From assembly GCF_020532805.1 (NCBI RefSeq), contig NZ_MQTQ01000027.1:1-50528 (forward strand): a DNA stretch of 50,528 bases, given 5' to 3'. The stretch's first letter is position 1. Each line of letters starts with the position of its first letter. The stretch is from Arthrobacter sp. SO5. GTDB lineage: Bacteria; Actinomycetota; Actinomycetes; Actinomycetales; Micrococcaceae. Position numbers and translations under genes: made by a program. The notes below the pieces were generated by a model. The model saw only the letters and a program-made list of their open reading frames with translations, was not told the DNA's origin and did no database searches. Below are positions 1 through 9,748 of this stretch, piece by piece.

Positions 1-422
1 CTGGCGGCAGGGCTGGCGCTGGGCGTGGCGCCGGCGCTGGGCGTGGCTACGGGTGGCTGGTGGCCGCGGCCGGCGAGCATGGTGGCCACCAGGGTGCCGT
101 GCTCAGGCTTGGCGCCAATGCTCTTCTGGCCGTCGGGGCTGCCTGCCCCGGAGATGTCGACTCCGCCGGCTAGGACGCCCGCCAAATCCGCGTGCTTGCC
201 GTCCACGCCGCTGTCGATCACGGCGACCTTGACGTTGGCGCCTTTGGAGACCTCCCACGCCTTGGTGATGCCGGACTCGGCGAGCCAGTACTCCTTGTCC
301 CGCCAGGGGTCCGCGTGGGCCGCGGGGGCCGCCGTCAGGGCTGCCGCGAGGGTGCCGCCCGCAAGGGCCAAGGCCATCAACGCGGAGGCGGTCCGGCGGG
401 GCCGGGCTGTTGCTCTGGTCAT
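1..422 (-). CDS. Secreted S8 (subtilisin/mycosin-like) serine protease, N-terminal part
   Basis: This is an extracellular subtilase truncated by the window edge; about 140 residues are visible. It starts at ATG 422 behind AGGA with five bases between. Residues 1–37 form a signal peptide: Arg-rich start, Ala/Leu core and an AHAD-type cleavage region. The catalytic Asp lies in VAVIDSGVDG and the catalytic His in EHGTLVATMLAG; the Ser lies beyond the window. Directly after the His region the protein enters an Ala/Pro/Ser/Thr-rich stretch (TPSAGATPSASPAA), which would be an insertion between the His and Ser blocks. Mycosins of type VII secretion loci look similar, but no ESX gene is visible, so a general secreted protease is the safer call. 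Confidence 0.85.
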   Translation of the reverse strand, partial: MTRATARPRRTASALMALALAGGTLAAALTAAPAAHADPWRDKEYWLAESGITKAWEVSKGANVKVAVIDSGVDGKHADLAGVLAGGVDISGAGSPDGQKSIGAKPEHGTLVATMLAGRGHQPPVATPSAGATPSASPAA

Positions 423-515
423 TCGGGTCCTATCGGCGGGACAGCGGGTGGGCTGCAGACGCGGTGGCGCTGCGCAAAGGGTGTGCGGTTCCGTTCGATC
501 CGGGGTTGCCTCCGG

Positions 516-1469
516 CTAGCTGATACTGAGGGCGATCCCGTCAAGAATATCGTGCTCGCTGGTGACCGCCGTGCTCACCCTGCCTTCTGTGACCTGTGCC
601 AGCCGTTCCAGCACGCGCCGCCAAACGAGTCCGCCCGCACCGATCACGTCTACCCGGCCCGCGTGCATGTAGGGAAGTGCCGAACGCTCCGCCCGCGTCA
701 TCTCCAGCAGCCCGGTACACGCCCGTCGCGCGGTTTCCATGGGCAGTTCAGTGCCGTGGATGGCCGCCGGCGAATACGCGGGGAGGTCCAGGGCGTGCGC
801 GGTGATGGTGGTGACGGATCCAGCGACGCCGACGACGACGGTGGCGCGGTCCAGCGGGACGGTCTGCGCCGCCATATCGATGGCAGCGTCGACGTCGGCC
901 TCCGCCGCGGCGATCTGCCCGGGTGTCGGCGGGTCGCTGAGCAAGTGGCGTTCGGTCAGGCGGACGCAGCCGACGTCGACGCTTCTGGCGGCAATGACGC
1001 CGTCGGCGTCGCCCAGGACGAATTCGGTGCTGCCGCCGCCGAGGTCGACCACGAGGACCGGATTTCCGCCGCGGGAGGGCAGCACGCTGCTGGCACCTGC
1101 AAAGGAGAGTGCGGCTTCCTCGTCGCCCGTAATGACCTCCGGTTCGACGCCGAGGAGCTCGCGGATCCCGTCGATGAACACCTGCCGGTTGCGGGCGTCC
1201 CGGGTGGCCGACGTCGCGACGAAGCGCACCTTGCCGGCGCCGTGGTGGCGAATCAGCGCGGCGTATTCGCGGACGGCCTCGAAGGTGCGGTCCAGGGCCT
1301 CCTGGGCGAATTCGCCGGTGGCATCCACCCCCTGGCCCAGACGCACGACGCGCATTTCGCGGACGACGTCGGTGAGCCGCGGGACGGTGCTCCCCTGCTC
1401 CGTGTGGACGTCCGCGATCAGGAGCCGGATGGAATTGGTGCCGCAGTCGACCCCGGCGACGCGGGTCAC
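516..1469 (-). CDS. ppx: Ppx/GppA family exopolyphosphatase
   Basis: This is a 317-residue cytoplasmic phosphatase of the ASKHA fold that removes terminal phosphate from polyphosphate and/or converts pppGpp to ppGpp. The N-terminal phosphate loop is DCGTNS (residues 8–13). GDEEAALSF near residue 116 carries the expected catalytic acidic residue, and VDLGGGSTEF (141–150) is the second nucleotide-binding loop. The length matches the short actinobacterial Ppx form, without the C-terminal HD domain of E. coli Ppx. The start is GTG 1469, overlapping the DUF501 stop by four bases (GTGA), so translational coupling is likely. Polyphosphatase and pppGppase activity cannot be separated from sequence alone. 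Confidence 0.93.
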   Translation of the reverse strand: MTRVAGVDCGTNSIRLLIADVHTEQGSTVPRLTDVVREMRVVRLGQGVDATGEFAQEALDRTFEAVREYAALIRHHGAGKVRFVATSATRDARNRQVFIDGIRELLGVEPEVITGDEEAALSFAGASSVLPSRGGNPVLVVDLGGGSTEFVLGDADGVIAARSVDVGCVRLTERHLLSDPPTPGQIAAAEADVDAAIDMAAQTVPLDRATVVVGVAGSVTTITAHALDLPAYSPAAIHGTELPMETARRACTGLLEMTRAERSALPYMHAGRVDVIGAGGLVWRRVLERLAQVTEGRVSTAVTSEHDILDGIALSIS

Positions 1470-2239
1470 TGGCTGGCCCCGGTGTTTTCGGTGTTTTCGG
1501 TTTTTTCGGTTTTTTCGGTGTTTTCGGTGTTTTCGGTGGGGTCCGTGCGCGTCTTCCGGACCGGAGCAGGCCGGCCCACAATCGCCGGCAGGCCCTGCGG
1601 CCCGTGCCGGCTGAGGTCCCTGGAGGGGGTCTCGCCGCCGGTATCCCAGGCGCCGTCACAGTAGCAGCGGTCCTCGGTCCACCAGTCGCTGATGGCCGCG
1701 ATGGCTTCGTCGCCGAGCGGATTCACGCCTGGACCCGCGGCAAGCGAATGGCCCACCAGGACGTGCAGGCACTTGACGCGGGCGGGCATGCCGCCGGCTG
1801 AGATGCCGTCGATCTCCGGCACGGCGCCGATCCCGGAGCGTGCTCCGGTTTCGGCGCGGGAGGCCAGGTAGGCCTCATGGGCGGCGCGGTAGCCGGCAGC
1901 CAGCTCCGGATCGGCGGTGAGCCGGTCGTTCATCCGGTTCATCAGGCCGGCGGCCTCGAGCCGCGACACCGCGGACGTGATGACCGGGTGGGTCAGGTAG
2001 AACGTGGTGGGGAACGGGGTGCCGTTGCTGAGCCGCGGTGAAGTGGCGGCGACCAGCGGGTTGCCGCACACGCAGCGGGCCGGGATTTCGACGACGTCGC
2101 GCACCGGCCGCCCGAGCTGGCGGCTCAGGACGTCGAGGTCGTGGGGCGTGGGCCGGCGGGATTCCACCGGCGTCCCTGCCGCGGGATCCGTTAAAGGGTC
2201 CCCTGCCGTGAGGTTGCGGTCCACTCGGTTCTGGTCCAC
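1466..2239 (-). CDS. DUF501 family protein with a TEN/TEK repeat tail
   Basis: This conserved actinobacterial protein of unknown function has 257 residues. I chose GTG 2239 because GGAAGG stands nine to ten bases upstream; the frame stays open to 2449 but that extension lies inside the septum initiator gene and is Pro/Arg-rich out-of-frame translation. The core has Cys pairs in ARCVCGNP and DRCYCDGA and the block FPTTFYLTHP. The last 25 or so residues are a low-complexity Thr-Glu-Asn / Thr-Glu-Lys repeat encoded by six 9-bp units. The stop overlaps the ppx start (GTGA). Position between the FtsB-like gene and ppx is the usual actinobacterial arrangement. Function is not known. Confidence 0.88.
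   Translation of the reverse strand: MDQNRVDRNLTAGDPLTDPAAGTPVESRRPTPHDLDVLSRQLGRPVRDVVEIPARCVCGNPLVAATSPRLSNGTPFPTTFYLTHPVITSAVSRLEAAGLMNRMNDRLTADPELAAGYRAAHEAYLASRAETGARSGIGAVPEIDGISAGGMPARVKCLHVLVGHSLAAGPGVNPLGDEAIAAISDWWTEDRCYCDGAWDTGGETPSRDLSRHGPQGLPAIVGRPAPVRKTRTDPTENTENTEKTEKTENTENTGASQ
1481..1534 (-). repeat. Six 9-bp tandem units encoding Glu-Asn-Thr / Glu-Lys-Thr
   Basis: On the plus strand the unit is GGTGTTTTC (units 1, 2, 5, 6) or GGTTTTTTC (units 3, 4), giving an A-A-B-B-A-A order. On the coding minus strand this reads GAA AA(C/A) ACC. Copy-number change would keep the DUF501 frame. Slippage within the T4–T6 tracts would shift it just before the overlap with ppx. Confidence 0.95.
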
Positions 2240-2303
2240 TGTCGCGGCACCTTCCTGCCCTGTACGGAGTGTCCGGGGACAATCCTGCGGCGGGCGCCGC
2301 GTC

Positions 2304-2957
2304 TTAGTCTGTTGCCGAGCGCCGGATGGAATCCCAGAGGGAGTCCACCCAGGGCAGCTTGGCCGGGTCCTGCGCGGACCCTGCCCCGGCGGCGCCGCCG
2401 GATTGTCCGGCAGGAAGATCGCTGCCGAATACCCAGTAGCCCGTCTCACCGGGCATAACCATGTTAATCCGGTCCCGGGCCTGCTGTTTCACGTAGTTCG
2501 GATCCTGCCAGCGGGAGACCTGGCGTTTGAGGTCCGTCTGCTTCGACTGCTTGGATGAAATATCGGCCTGCAGGGCGGCGATTTCGGCACGTTTTTCGAA
2601 GAAGATCTTGACCGTGGGGGCCAGCATGATGGTGATGGCAATCATGACGACGAACAACGCCAGCATGCGCCCGGAGAAGGCTTTGGCGGGGACGGGATCG
2701 AGATTCCCCTCCGACGGTTTGCCGGAATCCGTGCGGGCGTCTTTGCCGGCCGGCAGCTTGGCCGCGGGGCTGCTGTGCTGGCCGGCCGCCTGGCGGGGCT
2801 GTCCGCTGCCCTTGCCCGGCGTGTGGGTGCTGGCGGTGCTGCCCGCCGTTGCGCGGGAGCCGAAATCGGCCAGGATAACGTCGCCGCCGTCGCCCGCGTC
2901 CGAAGACTTCGGGGCCGCAGGCGTCGCCCGGGGAACCTTGGGTCGGCGGGTAGCCAT
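2304..2957 (-). CDS. Septum formation initiator (FtsB/DivIC-like)
   Basis: This is a single-pass division protein of 217 residues. It starts at ATG 2957 behind AGGAGT. Residues 1–95 are a long Ala/Pro/Ser-rich, presumably disordered cytoplasmic region. A transmembrane helix spans about 98–119 (LALFVVMIAITIMLAP), followed by a heptad-rich coiled coil (about 120–150) and the family signature DPNYVKQQARDRINMVMPGE (152–171). FtsB/DivIC proteins form the FtsQLB-type complex that activates septal peptidoglycan synthesis. The long N-terminal extension is usual in actinobacteria. It lies between eno and DUF501, probably in one transcript. Confidence 0.9.
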   Translation of the reverse strand: MATRRPKVPRATPAAPKSSDAGDGGDVILADFGSRATAGSTASTHTPGKGSGQPRQAAGQHSSPAAKLPAGKDARTDSGKPSEGNLDPVPAKAFSGRMLALFVVMIAITIMLAPTVKIFFEKRAEIAALQADISSKQSKQTDLKRQVSRWQDPNYVKQQARDRINMVMPGETGYWVFGSDLPAGQSGGAAGAGSAQDPAKLPWVDSLWDSIRRSATD

Positions 2958-2971
2958 GTCACTCCTGTAAT

Positions 2972-2989
2972 GCCCGGCCCCTGCCGGGC
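2972..2989. other. Short GC hairpin before the septum initiator
   Basis: The arms GCCCGGC and GCCGGGC flank a four-base loop, 15 bases before ATG 2957. There is no T-run on either side, so it does not look like an intrinsic terminator. It could affect ribosome access or the processing of an eno–ftsB transcript. Significance is unknown. Confidence 0.4.
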
Positions 2990-3136
2990 TGGCGTGCTGC
3001 TTTCGTCCTGACAACCGTGGCCTGCACCGGCGGCGCCCCGCGCGGTCGGCGGTCGCCAACCGTGAACGGGACCACAACAGAAACCGGCAGCCATGGTCTT
3101 TCAACCATAGCCACCGGTTCCTGGTTTTTGCGGCTG

Positions 3137-4531
<1,395 letters not shown>

Positions 4532-4572
4532 TTACAGAAACCTATCCAGCCCCCGGACGTCATCAGCCGGAA

Positions 4573-5286
4573 TCATCCGGTCGACGCGGACCCCTGGACC
4601 GACTGGAAGCGGCGGATCGCGCCGCGAAGGGCGCGTTCGGCGTCGAGCCCGCTGTCCCGGGCTGCAGCCGCCACACCAAAAAGCAGGTCACCGAGTTCCT
4701 CCTCGGTGGCCGGGAGTCCGGCAGCGGTGTGGGTCTGGCCCGCAGTTGCCGGCAGGCCGGCGCGCTCGGCCCGGTCCAGCAGCTTTTGGGCCCGGGCCAG
4801 GGACGGAAGCGCGGCCGGAACGCCGTCCAGGACGTGGCCTCGTTCAGGTTTCTCGGCTTTTTTGACCGCATCCCATGTCAGGACGATCTCCTCCACTGTT
4901 GCCGGGAAGGAATCCTGCAGTGAGCCGTCGGGCCGGAAAACGTGCGGGTTGCGCCGGACCATTTTGGCGGTGAGGCCGCGGGCGACGTCGTCGAGATCGA
5001 AGGCGTGGCGCTCCTCGGCGAGCCGGGCATGGAGGACCACCTGGAGCAGGACGTCGCCGAGTTCGGACTTCAGCTCGGCGTCGCCGCCGGCCGTCTCGAT
5101 GGTTTCGGCAACCTCGTAGGCCTCCTCGAGGAGGTACTCCACGAGGGATTCATGGGTGAGGGCACCCATCCAGGGGCAGTGCTCGCGCAGGGCAGCGATC
5201 GTTTCGACCAGCTCTCCGAGCTGCCCCTGGACGGGTGGATTGTCCTCTTTAGCCAAGCTCGTCGTAGAACTCGTTGATGTATTCAA
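4573..5286 (-). CDS. mazG: MazG nucleoside triphosphate pyrophosphohydrolase
   Basis: This all-alpha NTP pyrophosphohydrolase cleaves NTPs and dNTPs to NMP and PPi and has a housecleaning role. The family motifs are CPWMGALTHESLVEYLLEEAYE (EExxE metal site) and ELGDVLLQVVLHA (ExxD). A second, weaker MazG-like half with EEELGDLLFGVAAAA follows near the C terminus. The reading frame opens at TTG 5286 (237 residues) inside the end of add, with GGAAG upstream; TTG 5256 (227 residues) is an alternative, so the start is not settled. The overlap with add suggests coupled translation and a shared theme of purine-nucleotide housekeeping. Confidence 0.9.
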   Translation of the reverse strand: MNTSTSSTTSLAKEDNPPVQGQLGELVETIAALREHCPWMGALTHESLVEYLLEEAYEVAETIETAGGDAELKSELGDVLLQVVLHARLAEERHAFDLDDVARGLTAKMVRRNPHVFRPDGSLQDSFPATVEEIVLTWDAVKKAEKPERGHVLDGVPAALPSLARAQKLLDRAERAGLPATAGQTHTAAGLPATEEELGDLLFGVAAAARDSGLDAERALRGAIRRFQSVQGSASTG

Positions 5287-6418
5287 CGAGGGCTTCCTTC
5301 TCTTCGAGCGGCAGGAATGCTGCTTCGGCCGCGTTGAGCGTCAGTTCCAGCAGGTCATCGAGGTCGTAATCGAAGGTCTCGACCAGCAGTTCAAACTCGT
5401 CCGTGAGCGTCACGCCGCTCATGAGCCGATTGTCCGTGTTGATAGTGACGTTGAAGCCGAGCTGGTAGAGCATGTCCAGCGGGTGGCTCGCGATGCCCTC
5501 GCCGAAGCCGGCGATGGCGCCGGTCTGCAGGTTGGAGGACGGGCAGATCTCCAGGGCGATCCCACGGTCGCGGACCCAGCCGGCGAGCTCACCAAGGGTG
5601 ACCATGCCGATGCTGTCGTTGACCTCGTCGGTGCCGTCGTTGAATGCCGCGTCGGGGCCTTCATCCTCGTCGAACTCAACCGTGACGTCGTCGGCGATCC
5701 GGACGCCGTGGCCCAGGCGCAGGGCCCGGCCGTCGACGAGCGCGGACTGGATGCTTTCCAGGCCGGCGGCCTCGCCGGCGTGGACGGTGGCCGGGAAGTT
5801 GTGCTCGGCCAGGTAGGTGAAGGCGTCCTTGAAGCGGGAGGGCAGGAAGCCGTCCTCGGCGCCGGCGATGTCGAACCCGACGGCGCCCTTGTTGCGGTGC
5901 CGGACTGCCAGTTCGGCGATCTCCTGGCCGCGGTCGGCGTGCCGCATGGCGGTGATGAGCTGGCCCACCTGGATATCGCGGCCGGACTCGGCGACGGCGT
6001 CCACACCCGCTTCGAGGCCCGCCTGGACGGCCTCGACTACCTCATCCAGGCCCAGGCCCTTCTGCAGGTGCTGCTCGGGGGCCCAGCGGACCTCGCCGTA
6101 GATGACGCCGTCATCGGCCAGGTCCTCGACGAATTCCTTCGCGACCCGGAACAGTCCGTCCTTGGTCTGCATGACGGCGATGGTGTGGTCGAACGTTTCG
6201 AGGTAGCGCACCAGCGAACCGGAGTCGGCGGATTCGCGGAACCACTCCCCCAGCGCGACGGGATCGGTCGAGGGCAGCGTGTGTCCCACAGCCTCGGCAA
6301 GTTCAATGATCGTGGCCGGGCGCAGTCCGCCGTCCAGGTGGTCGTGAAGGGAAACCTTGGGAAGGCCCTTCAGGTCGAAGTCAAGGTCAGGGGCAGCGTC
6401 AAGAATTATCTCAGTCAC
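5249..6418 (-). CDS. add: Adenosine deaminase
   Basis: This zinc amidohydrolase (389 residues) converts adenosine and deoxyadenosine to inosine and deoxyinosine in purine salvage. The metal ligands lie in SLHDHLDGG (HxH), TVHAGEAAG (His, catalytic Glu region) and INTDNRLMSGVTLTDEF (Asp); LEICPSSN is the conserved substrate-side motif. Start is GTG 6418 behind TAAGG. It precedes mazG and overlaps it. It lies apart from, but on the same strand as, the pyrimidine salvage block at 8014–15387. Confidence 0.95.
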   Translation of the reverse strand: MTEIILDAAPDLDFDLKGLPKVSLHDHLDGGLRPATIIELAEAVGHTLPSTDPVALGEWFRESADSGSLVRYLETFDHTIAVMQTKDGLFRVAKEFVEDLADDGVIYGEVRWAPEQHLQKGLGLDEVVEAVQAGLEAGVDAVAESGRDIQVGQLITAMRHADRGQEIAELAVRHRNKGAVGFDIAGAEDGFLPSRFKDAFTYLAEHNFPATVHAGEAAGLESIQSALVDGRALRLGHGVRIADDVTVEFDEDEGPDAAFNDGTDEVNDSIGMVTLGELAGWVRDRGIALEICPSSNLQTGAIAGFGEGIASHPLDMLYQLGFNVTINTDNRLMSGVTLTDEFELLVETFDYDLDDLLELTLNAAEAAFLPLEEKEALVEYINEFYDELG

Positions 6419-6480
6419 GTTCCAACCTTAGGGTCGGCGGCCATGCAATGCCAGCCGGGAAACCGCCGGTGCGGACGGTC

Positions 6481-7212
6481 TCAGGCTTCGGCGTCGACGG
6501 GGGCCGGCGGCGGCGGTGCCGCGGAGGCCTGAGTTACGCGGGCCTCGAGGTGGGCGGCCTTGGCATCGGCGGCCAGGACAGCTGCCCGGCTGGCGGCCGC
6601 GGCGGCGCCGCGGGTGTCGCGCCAGCGGTGGAGCCAGGTCAGCAGGTGGTCGATCACGATGCCAAGCACGATCGCGAAGGCGATGGCGATGCCGACGCCG
6701 AGCAGCGGGTGCTCGTGGACCCAGTTCCCGGCCAGGATGCCGATGCCCGCCGAGTAGGCCACCCAGGTGACAGACGCAAAAATGTCCAGGATGACGAACC
6801 GGCGCCGGGGATAGGCGGTGGTGCCGGCGATCCAGTTGACGGCCACGCGCCCCACGGGAATGTAGCGGGCCGTGAAGATCAGCATGGCACCGCGTTTGTC
6901 GAGTTCGTAGCGGGCCCAGTGCAGGGCTTTCTGGACCTTGGGTTTGCGCATCCAGCGGAAGCGCTCGACGCCGACGCGCCGGCCCAGCAGGTAGGCCATG
7001 TTGTCGCCCGCGATGGCTCCCAGTGCGCCGGCGGCCATGACGAACCACATATTGGGCTGGCCGGAGGTGACGGAGAGTGCGCCCAGGGCAACGATCAGGG
7101 TTTCACTCGGGAGGATCGGCACGAAGCCGTCGATGAAGCAAAAGACCAGCAGAATCGGGTAAATCCACCATTGACCCGCGGCGTGGAGAATAGCCTCATT
7201 GATGAATTCCAC
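6481..7212 (-). CDS. DedA family membrane protein (copy 1)
   Basis: This is an integral membrane protein (243 residues) of the DedA/SNARE-associated (VTT) family, whose members include flippases for undecaprenyl phosphate and other lipids. The pattern FCFIDGFVPILPSETLIVALGA near residue 28, AGDNMAYLLGRRVG, and the basic/Pro-containing FTARYIPVGRVAVNWIAG are diagnostic. Several transmembrane helices can be drawn. Start is GTG 7212 with AGGAG upstream. The C terminus ends in an Ala-rich cytoplasmic tail. Its neighbour at 7314–7946 is a paralogue. Substrate is not predictable. Confidence 0.9.
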   Translation of the reverse strand: MEFINEAILHAAGQWWIYPILLVFCFIDGFVPILPSETLIVALGALSVTSGQPNMWFVMAAGALGAIAGDNMAYLLGRRVGVERFRWMRKPKVQKALHWARYELDKRGAMLIFTARYIPVGRVAVNWIAGTTAYPRRRFVILDIFASVTWVAYSAGIGILAGNWVHEHPLLGVGIAIAFAIVLGIVIDHLLTWLHRWRDTRGAAAAASRAAVLAADAKAAHLEARVTQASAAPPPPAPVDAEA

Positions 7213-7313
7213 GCGGGCTGTACTCCTAGGAAAGTGATGGAAAAGCGCTCTTCAGTGTCCCACGGCGGAGAGGTATCCGCCACGTTGCGTCCGGAGAATT
7301 CCGCCCGCGTTTC

Positions 7314-7946
7314 CTACGGTTCCGACGGCGGGACGGACCCGGCGCCTTCCGGCAGCCTCCCGCGCACCTTGCTGACGGCGACGTCCACCACGACGCCGAG
7401 GACGATCGCGCAGATGACCGCCACGATGGCGCCGAGCAGGTGGTTTTCTTCGAACCACTGGCCGAAGAAAAGCCCGATAGCCACGGAGTAGGCCCCCCAC
7501 AGCACCGCAGAGAGCGCGGTCAGCGCCATGAACCGGGGCCGCGGGTACCGGGTGGCGCCAGCCGTCAGGTTGACGGCCACCCGGCCGATGGGGACGAACC
7601 GCGCCACCAGGATCAGCGAGGCCGGCCGTTTGCGCAGTTCCCGGCCGGCCCAGCGGAAGGCCGCCTGCATCCGTGGCCGGCGCATCCAGGACCAGCGCCG
7701 CGTGCCCGTGCCCCGGCCGATCAGGTAGGCCATGTTGTCGCCCACGAAGGCGCCGGCAGCGGCGGTCGCCGCGAGGAAAACCGGGTTCGGGATGTCCGCC
7801 GTAGCTGCCACGGCGGCCAGCCCGACCACCACGGATTCACTGGGGATGGGCGGGAAGAAGCCGTCAATCACGCAGCAGGCGAACACGAGGAAGAGCACCC
7901 AGGGTTGGCCTGCTGCGGCCAGGATGAAGTCGTTGATTGCCTGCAC
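7314..7946 (-). CDS. DedA family membrane protein (copy 2)
   Basis: This paralogue (210 residues) of the following gene shares DGFFPPIPSESVVVGLAA, GDNMAYLIGRGTG and ARFVPIGRVAVNLTAGATRYPR. Start is GTG 7946 with AAGGA four to five bases upstream. The two copies are head to tail with a 101-bp gap and differ mainly in the N-terminal helix and tail, consistent with an old tandem duplication. A role in lipid-carrier recycling or membrane homeostasis is known for the family; nothing here specifies it further. Confidence 0.9.
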   Translation of the reverse strand: MQAINDFILAAAGQPWVLFLVFACCVIDGFFPPIPSESVVVGLAAVAATADIPNPVFLAATAAAGAFVGDNMAYLIGRGTGTRRWSWMRRPRMQAAFRWAGRELRKRPASLILVARFVPIGRVAVNLTAGATRYPRPRFMALTALSAVLWGAYSVAIGLFFGQWFEENHLLGAIVAVICAIVLGVVVDVAVSKVRGRLPEGAGSVPPSEP

Positions 7947-8013
7947 GGTTTCCTTACAAACAACGGGGTCACTGCTGTGGTGCCAGTGTACTGCCGGCCG
8001 GGGATGCGGTCTC

Positions 8014-9345
8014 TCAGGCGATGCGGTCGATAATGAGCTGCTGGGCGGGCCGGGAGCCCTCCGGTGCGATCACGGCCGCGTGCTTGAGCGCTTCCTTGGC
8101 CCGTTCGAACTTCTCCGGGGTGTCCGTCAGGAGCGTCATGAGCGGCTCGCCGGCCTTGACCAGGGCGCCGGGCTTGGCGTGCATCCGCACGCCGGCGCCC
8201 GCCTGGACCTGGTCTTCCTTGCGGGCACGTCCGGCCCCGAGGCGCCAGGCGGCGACGCCGACGGCCATGGCGTCGAGTTCCACCAGCACGCCGTCGGCCG
8301 GAGCGTAGATGACCTCGGATTCCCTGGCGACCGGCAGCTTGGCGCGGGGATCCCCGCCCTGCGCCTCGATCATCCGGTTCCAGACGTCCATGGCCCGGCC
8401 GTCCCGCAGGGCAGCCCGGGGATCGGCGTCGTGGACGCCGGCACAGGCCAGCATCTCCTCGGCCAGCCGGACCGTGAGTTCGACGACGTCTTCCGGGCCT
8501 CCGCCGGCGAGTACCTCCACCGATTCCTCGACCTCGATCGCGTTGCCCGCCGTGAGGCCCAGGGGCGTGTCCATGTTGGTGAGCAGGGCCACCGTGTTGA
8601 CGCCGGCGTCCTTGCCCAGTGCCACCATGGTCTCGGCGAGTTCCCGGGCCCGGGCCACGTCCTTCATGAACGCGCCGCTGCCCACCTTGACGTCCAGGAC
8701 CAGCGAACCGGTACCTTCGGCGATCTTCTTGCTCATGATCGAGGAGGCGATCAGCGGAATGGCCTCCACCGTGCCCGTGACGTCGCGGAGGGCATAGAGC
8801 TTCTTGTCCGCCGGGGCCAGCCCGGCGCCGGCCGCGCAGATGACCGCGCCCACGTCCTGGAGCTGCGCCAGCATTTCCTCGTTGCTCAGCGCCGCCCGCC
8901 AGCCGGGGATTGATTCCAGCTTGTCCAGGGTGCCGCCGGTGTGGCCCAGGCCGCGGCCCGACAGCTGCGGCACGGCGACCCCGAAGACGGCCACGAGGGG
9001 TGCCAGCGGGAGGGTGATCTTGTCCCCCACGCCTCCGGTGGAGTGCTTGTCACTCGTGGGTTTCACGCTGCCGTCGGGCCGGCGCAGGCTGGAGAAGTCC
9101 ATCCGTTCACCCGAGGCAATCATCGCCGCGGTCCAGCGGGAGATCTCGGCCCGGTCCATGCCGTTGAGCAGGATCGCCATGTTCAGGGCGGCCATCTGCT
9201 CGTCGGCGATGGCGCCGCGGGTGTAAGCGTCGATGGTCCAGTCGATCTGCGCTGGGCTGAGGACGCCCTTGTCCCGTTTGATGCGGATGATGTCGACGGC
9301 GTCGAACGCTTCGGTGTTGCTGGCGTGCTTTGTCGGAAGTGTCAT
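8014..9345 (-). CDS. deoA: Thymidine / pyrimidine-nucleoside phosphorylase
   Basis: This enzyme (443 residues) splits thymidine, deoxyuridine or uridine with phosphate to the base and (deoxy)ribose-1-phosphate. The family signature SGRGLGHTGGTLDKLESI is complete. HSTGGVGDK is the phosphate-binding loop, and the N-terminal alpha domain has the RGAIADEQMAALNMAI-type segment. Start is ATG 9345 with GGAGGA upstream; it overlaps the cdd stop by four bases (ATGA), so the two are translationally coupled. It completes a cytidine/deoxycytidine-to-base route with Cdd. deoA and pdp (broader specificity) cannot be told apart by eye. Confidence 0.95.
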   Translation of the reverse strand: MTLPTKHASNTEAFDAVDIIRIKRDKGVLSPAQIDWTIDAYTRGAIADEQMAALNMAILLNGMDRAEISRWTAAMIASGERMDFSSLRRPDGSVKPTSDKHSTGGVGDKITLPLAPLVAVFGVAVPQLSGRGLGHTGGTLDKLESIPGWRAALSNEEMLAQLQDVGAVICAAGAGLAPADKKLYALRDVTGTVEAIPLIASSIMSKKIAEGTGSLVLDVKVGSGAFMKDVARARELAETMVALGKDAGVNTVALLTNMDTPLGLTAGNAIEVEESVEVLAGGGPEDVVELTVRLAEEMLACAGVHDADPRAALRDGRAMDVWNRMIEAQGGDPRAKLPVARESEVIYAPADGVLVELDAMAVGVAAWRLGAGRARKEDQVQAGAGVRMHAKPGALVKAGEPLMTLLTDTPEKFERAKEALKHAAVIAPEGSRPAQQLIIDRIA

Positions 9346-9746
9346 CGGGGTTCCTCCAGGTGTTGGGGGCCAAAGGCATCGGGAAGGACCTGGTCCATGG
9401 TCCTGATTCCCTGGGTGGTCATGAGCTCCATATCGGGAGCCCGGAATTCATAAAGCAGCTGCCGGCAGCGCCCGCACGGCATGAGGACGTTCCCGCTGGC
9501 GTCGACGCAGTAAAACGCGCGGAGCAGTCCCCCGCCGGTCATCTGCAGGTTCCCCACGAGGGCGCACTCGGCGCACAGGGTCAGCCCGTAGCTGGCGTTT
9601 TCGACGTTGCAGCCGCTGACGATCCGGCCGTCCCCGGTGAGGGCGGCTGCCCCCACCGGGAACTTCGAATACGGCGCGTAGGCGTTCTTCATGGCGGACA
9701 CGGCCGCGGCTTCGAGCGCGGCCCAATCGACCGGGATACCCTCCAC
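9342..9746 (-). CDS. cdd: Cytidine deaminase
   Basis: This is a small tetrameric-type cytidine deaminase (134 residues). The zinc ligands are Cys58 in TLCAECALV and Cys91 and Cys94 in PCGRCRQLL, with catalytic Glu60; NVENASYG is the substrate-binding block. Start is GTG 9746. It sits two bases after the permease stop and overlaps deoA, so uptake and catabolism genes form one operon. Confidence 0.95.
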   Translation of the reverse strand: MEGIPVDWAALEAAAVSAMKNAYAPYSKFPVGAAALTGDGRIVSGCNVENASYGLTLCAECALVGNLQMTGGGLLRAFYCVDASGNVLMPCGRCRQLLYEFRAPDMELMTTQGIRTMDQVLPDAFGPQHLEEPR

Positions 9747-9748
9747 GG

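Noticed and set aside
1481..1534. Possible CRISPR-like or intergenic repeat
   Set aside because: The units are contiguous 9-mers without spacers and encode part of DUF501.
2240..2449. N-terminal extension of DUF501
   Set aside because: The frame is open but overlaps the septum initiator coding sequence, has out-of-frame composition, and a good ribosome-binding site supports GTG 2239.
2972..2989. Terminator between eno and the septum initiator
   Set aside because: There is no T-run, and a ribosome-binding site follows at once.
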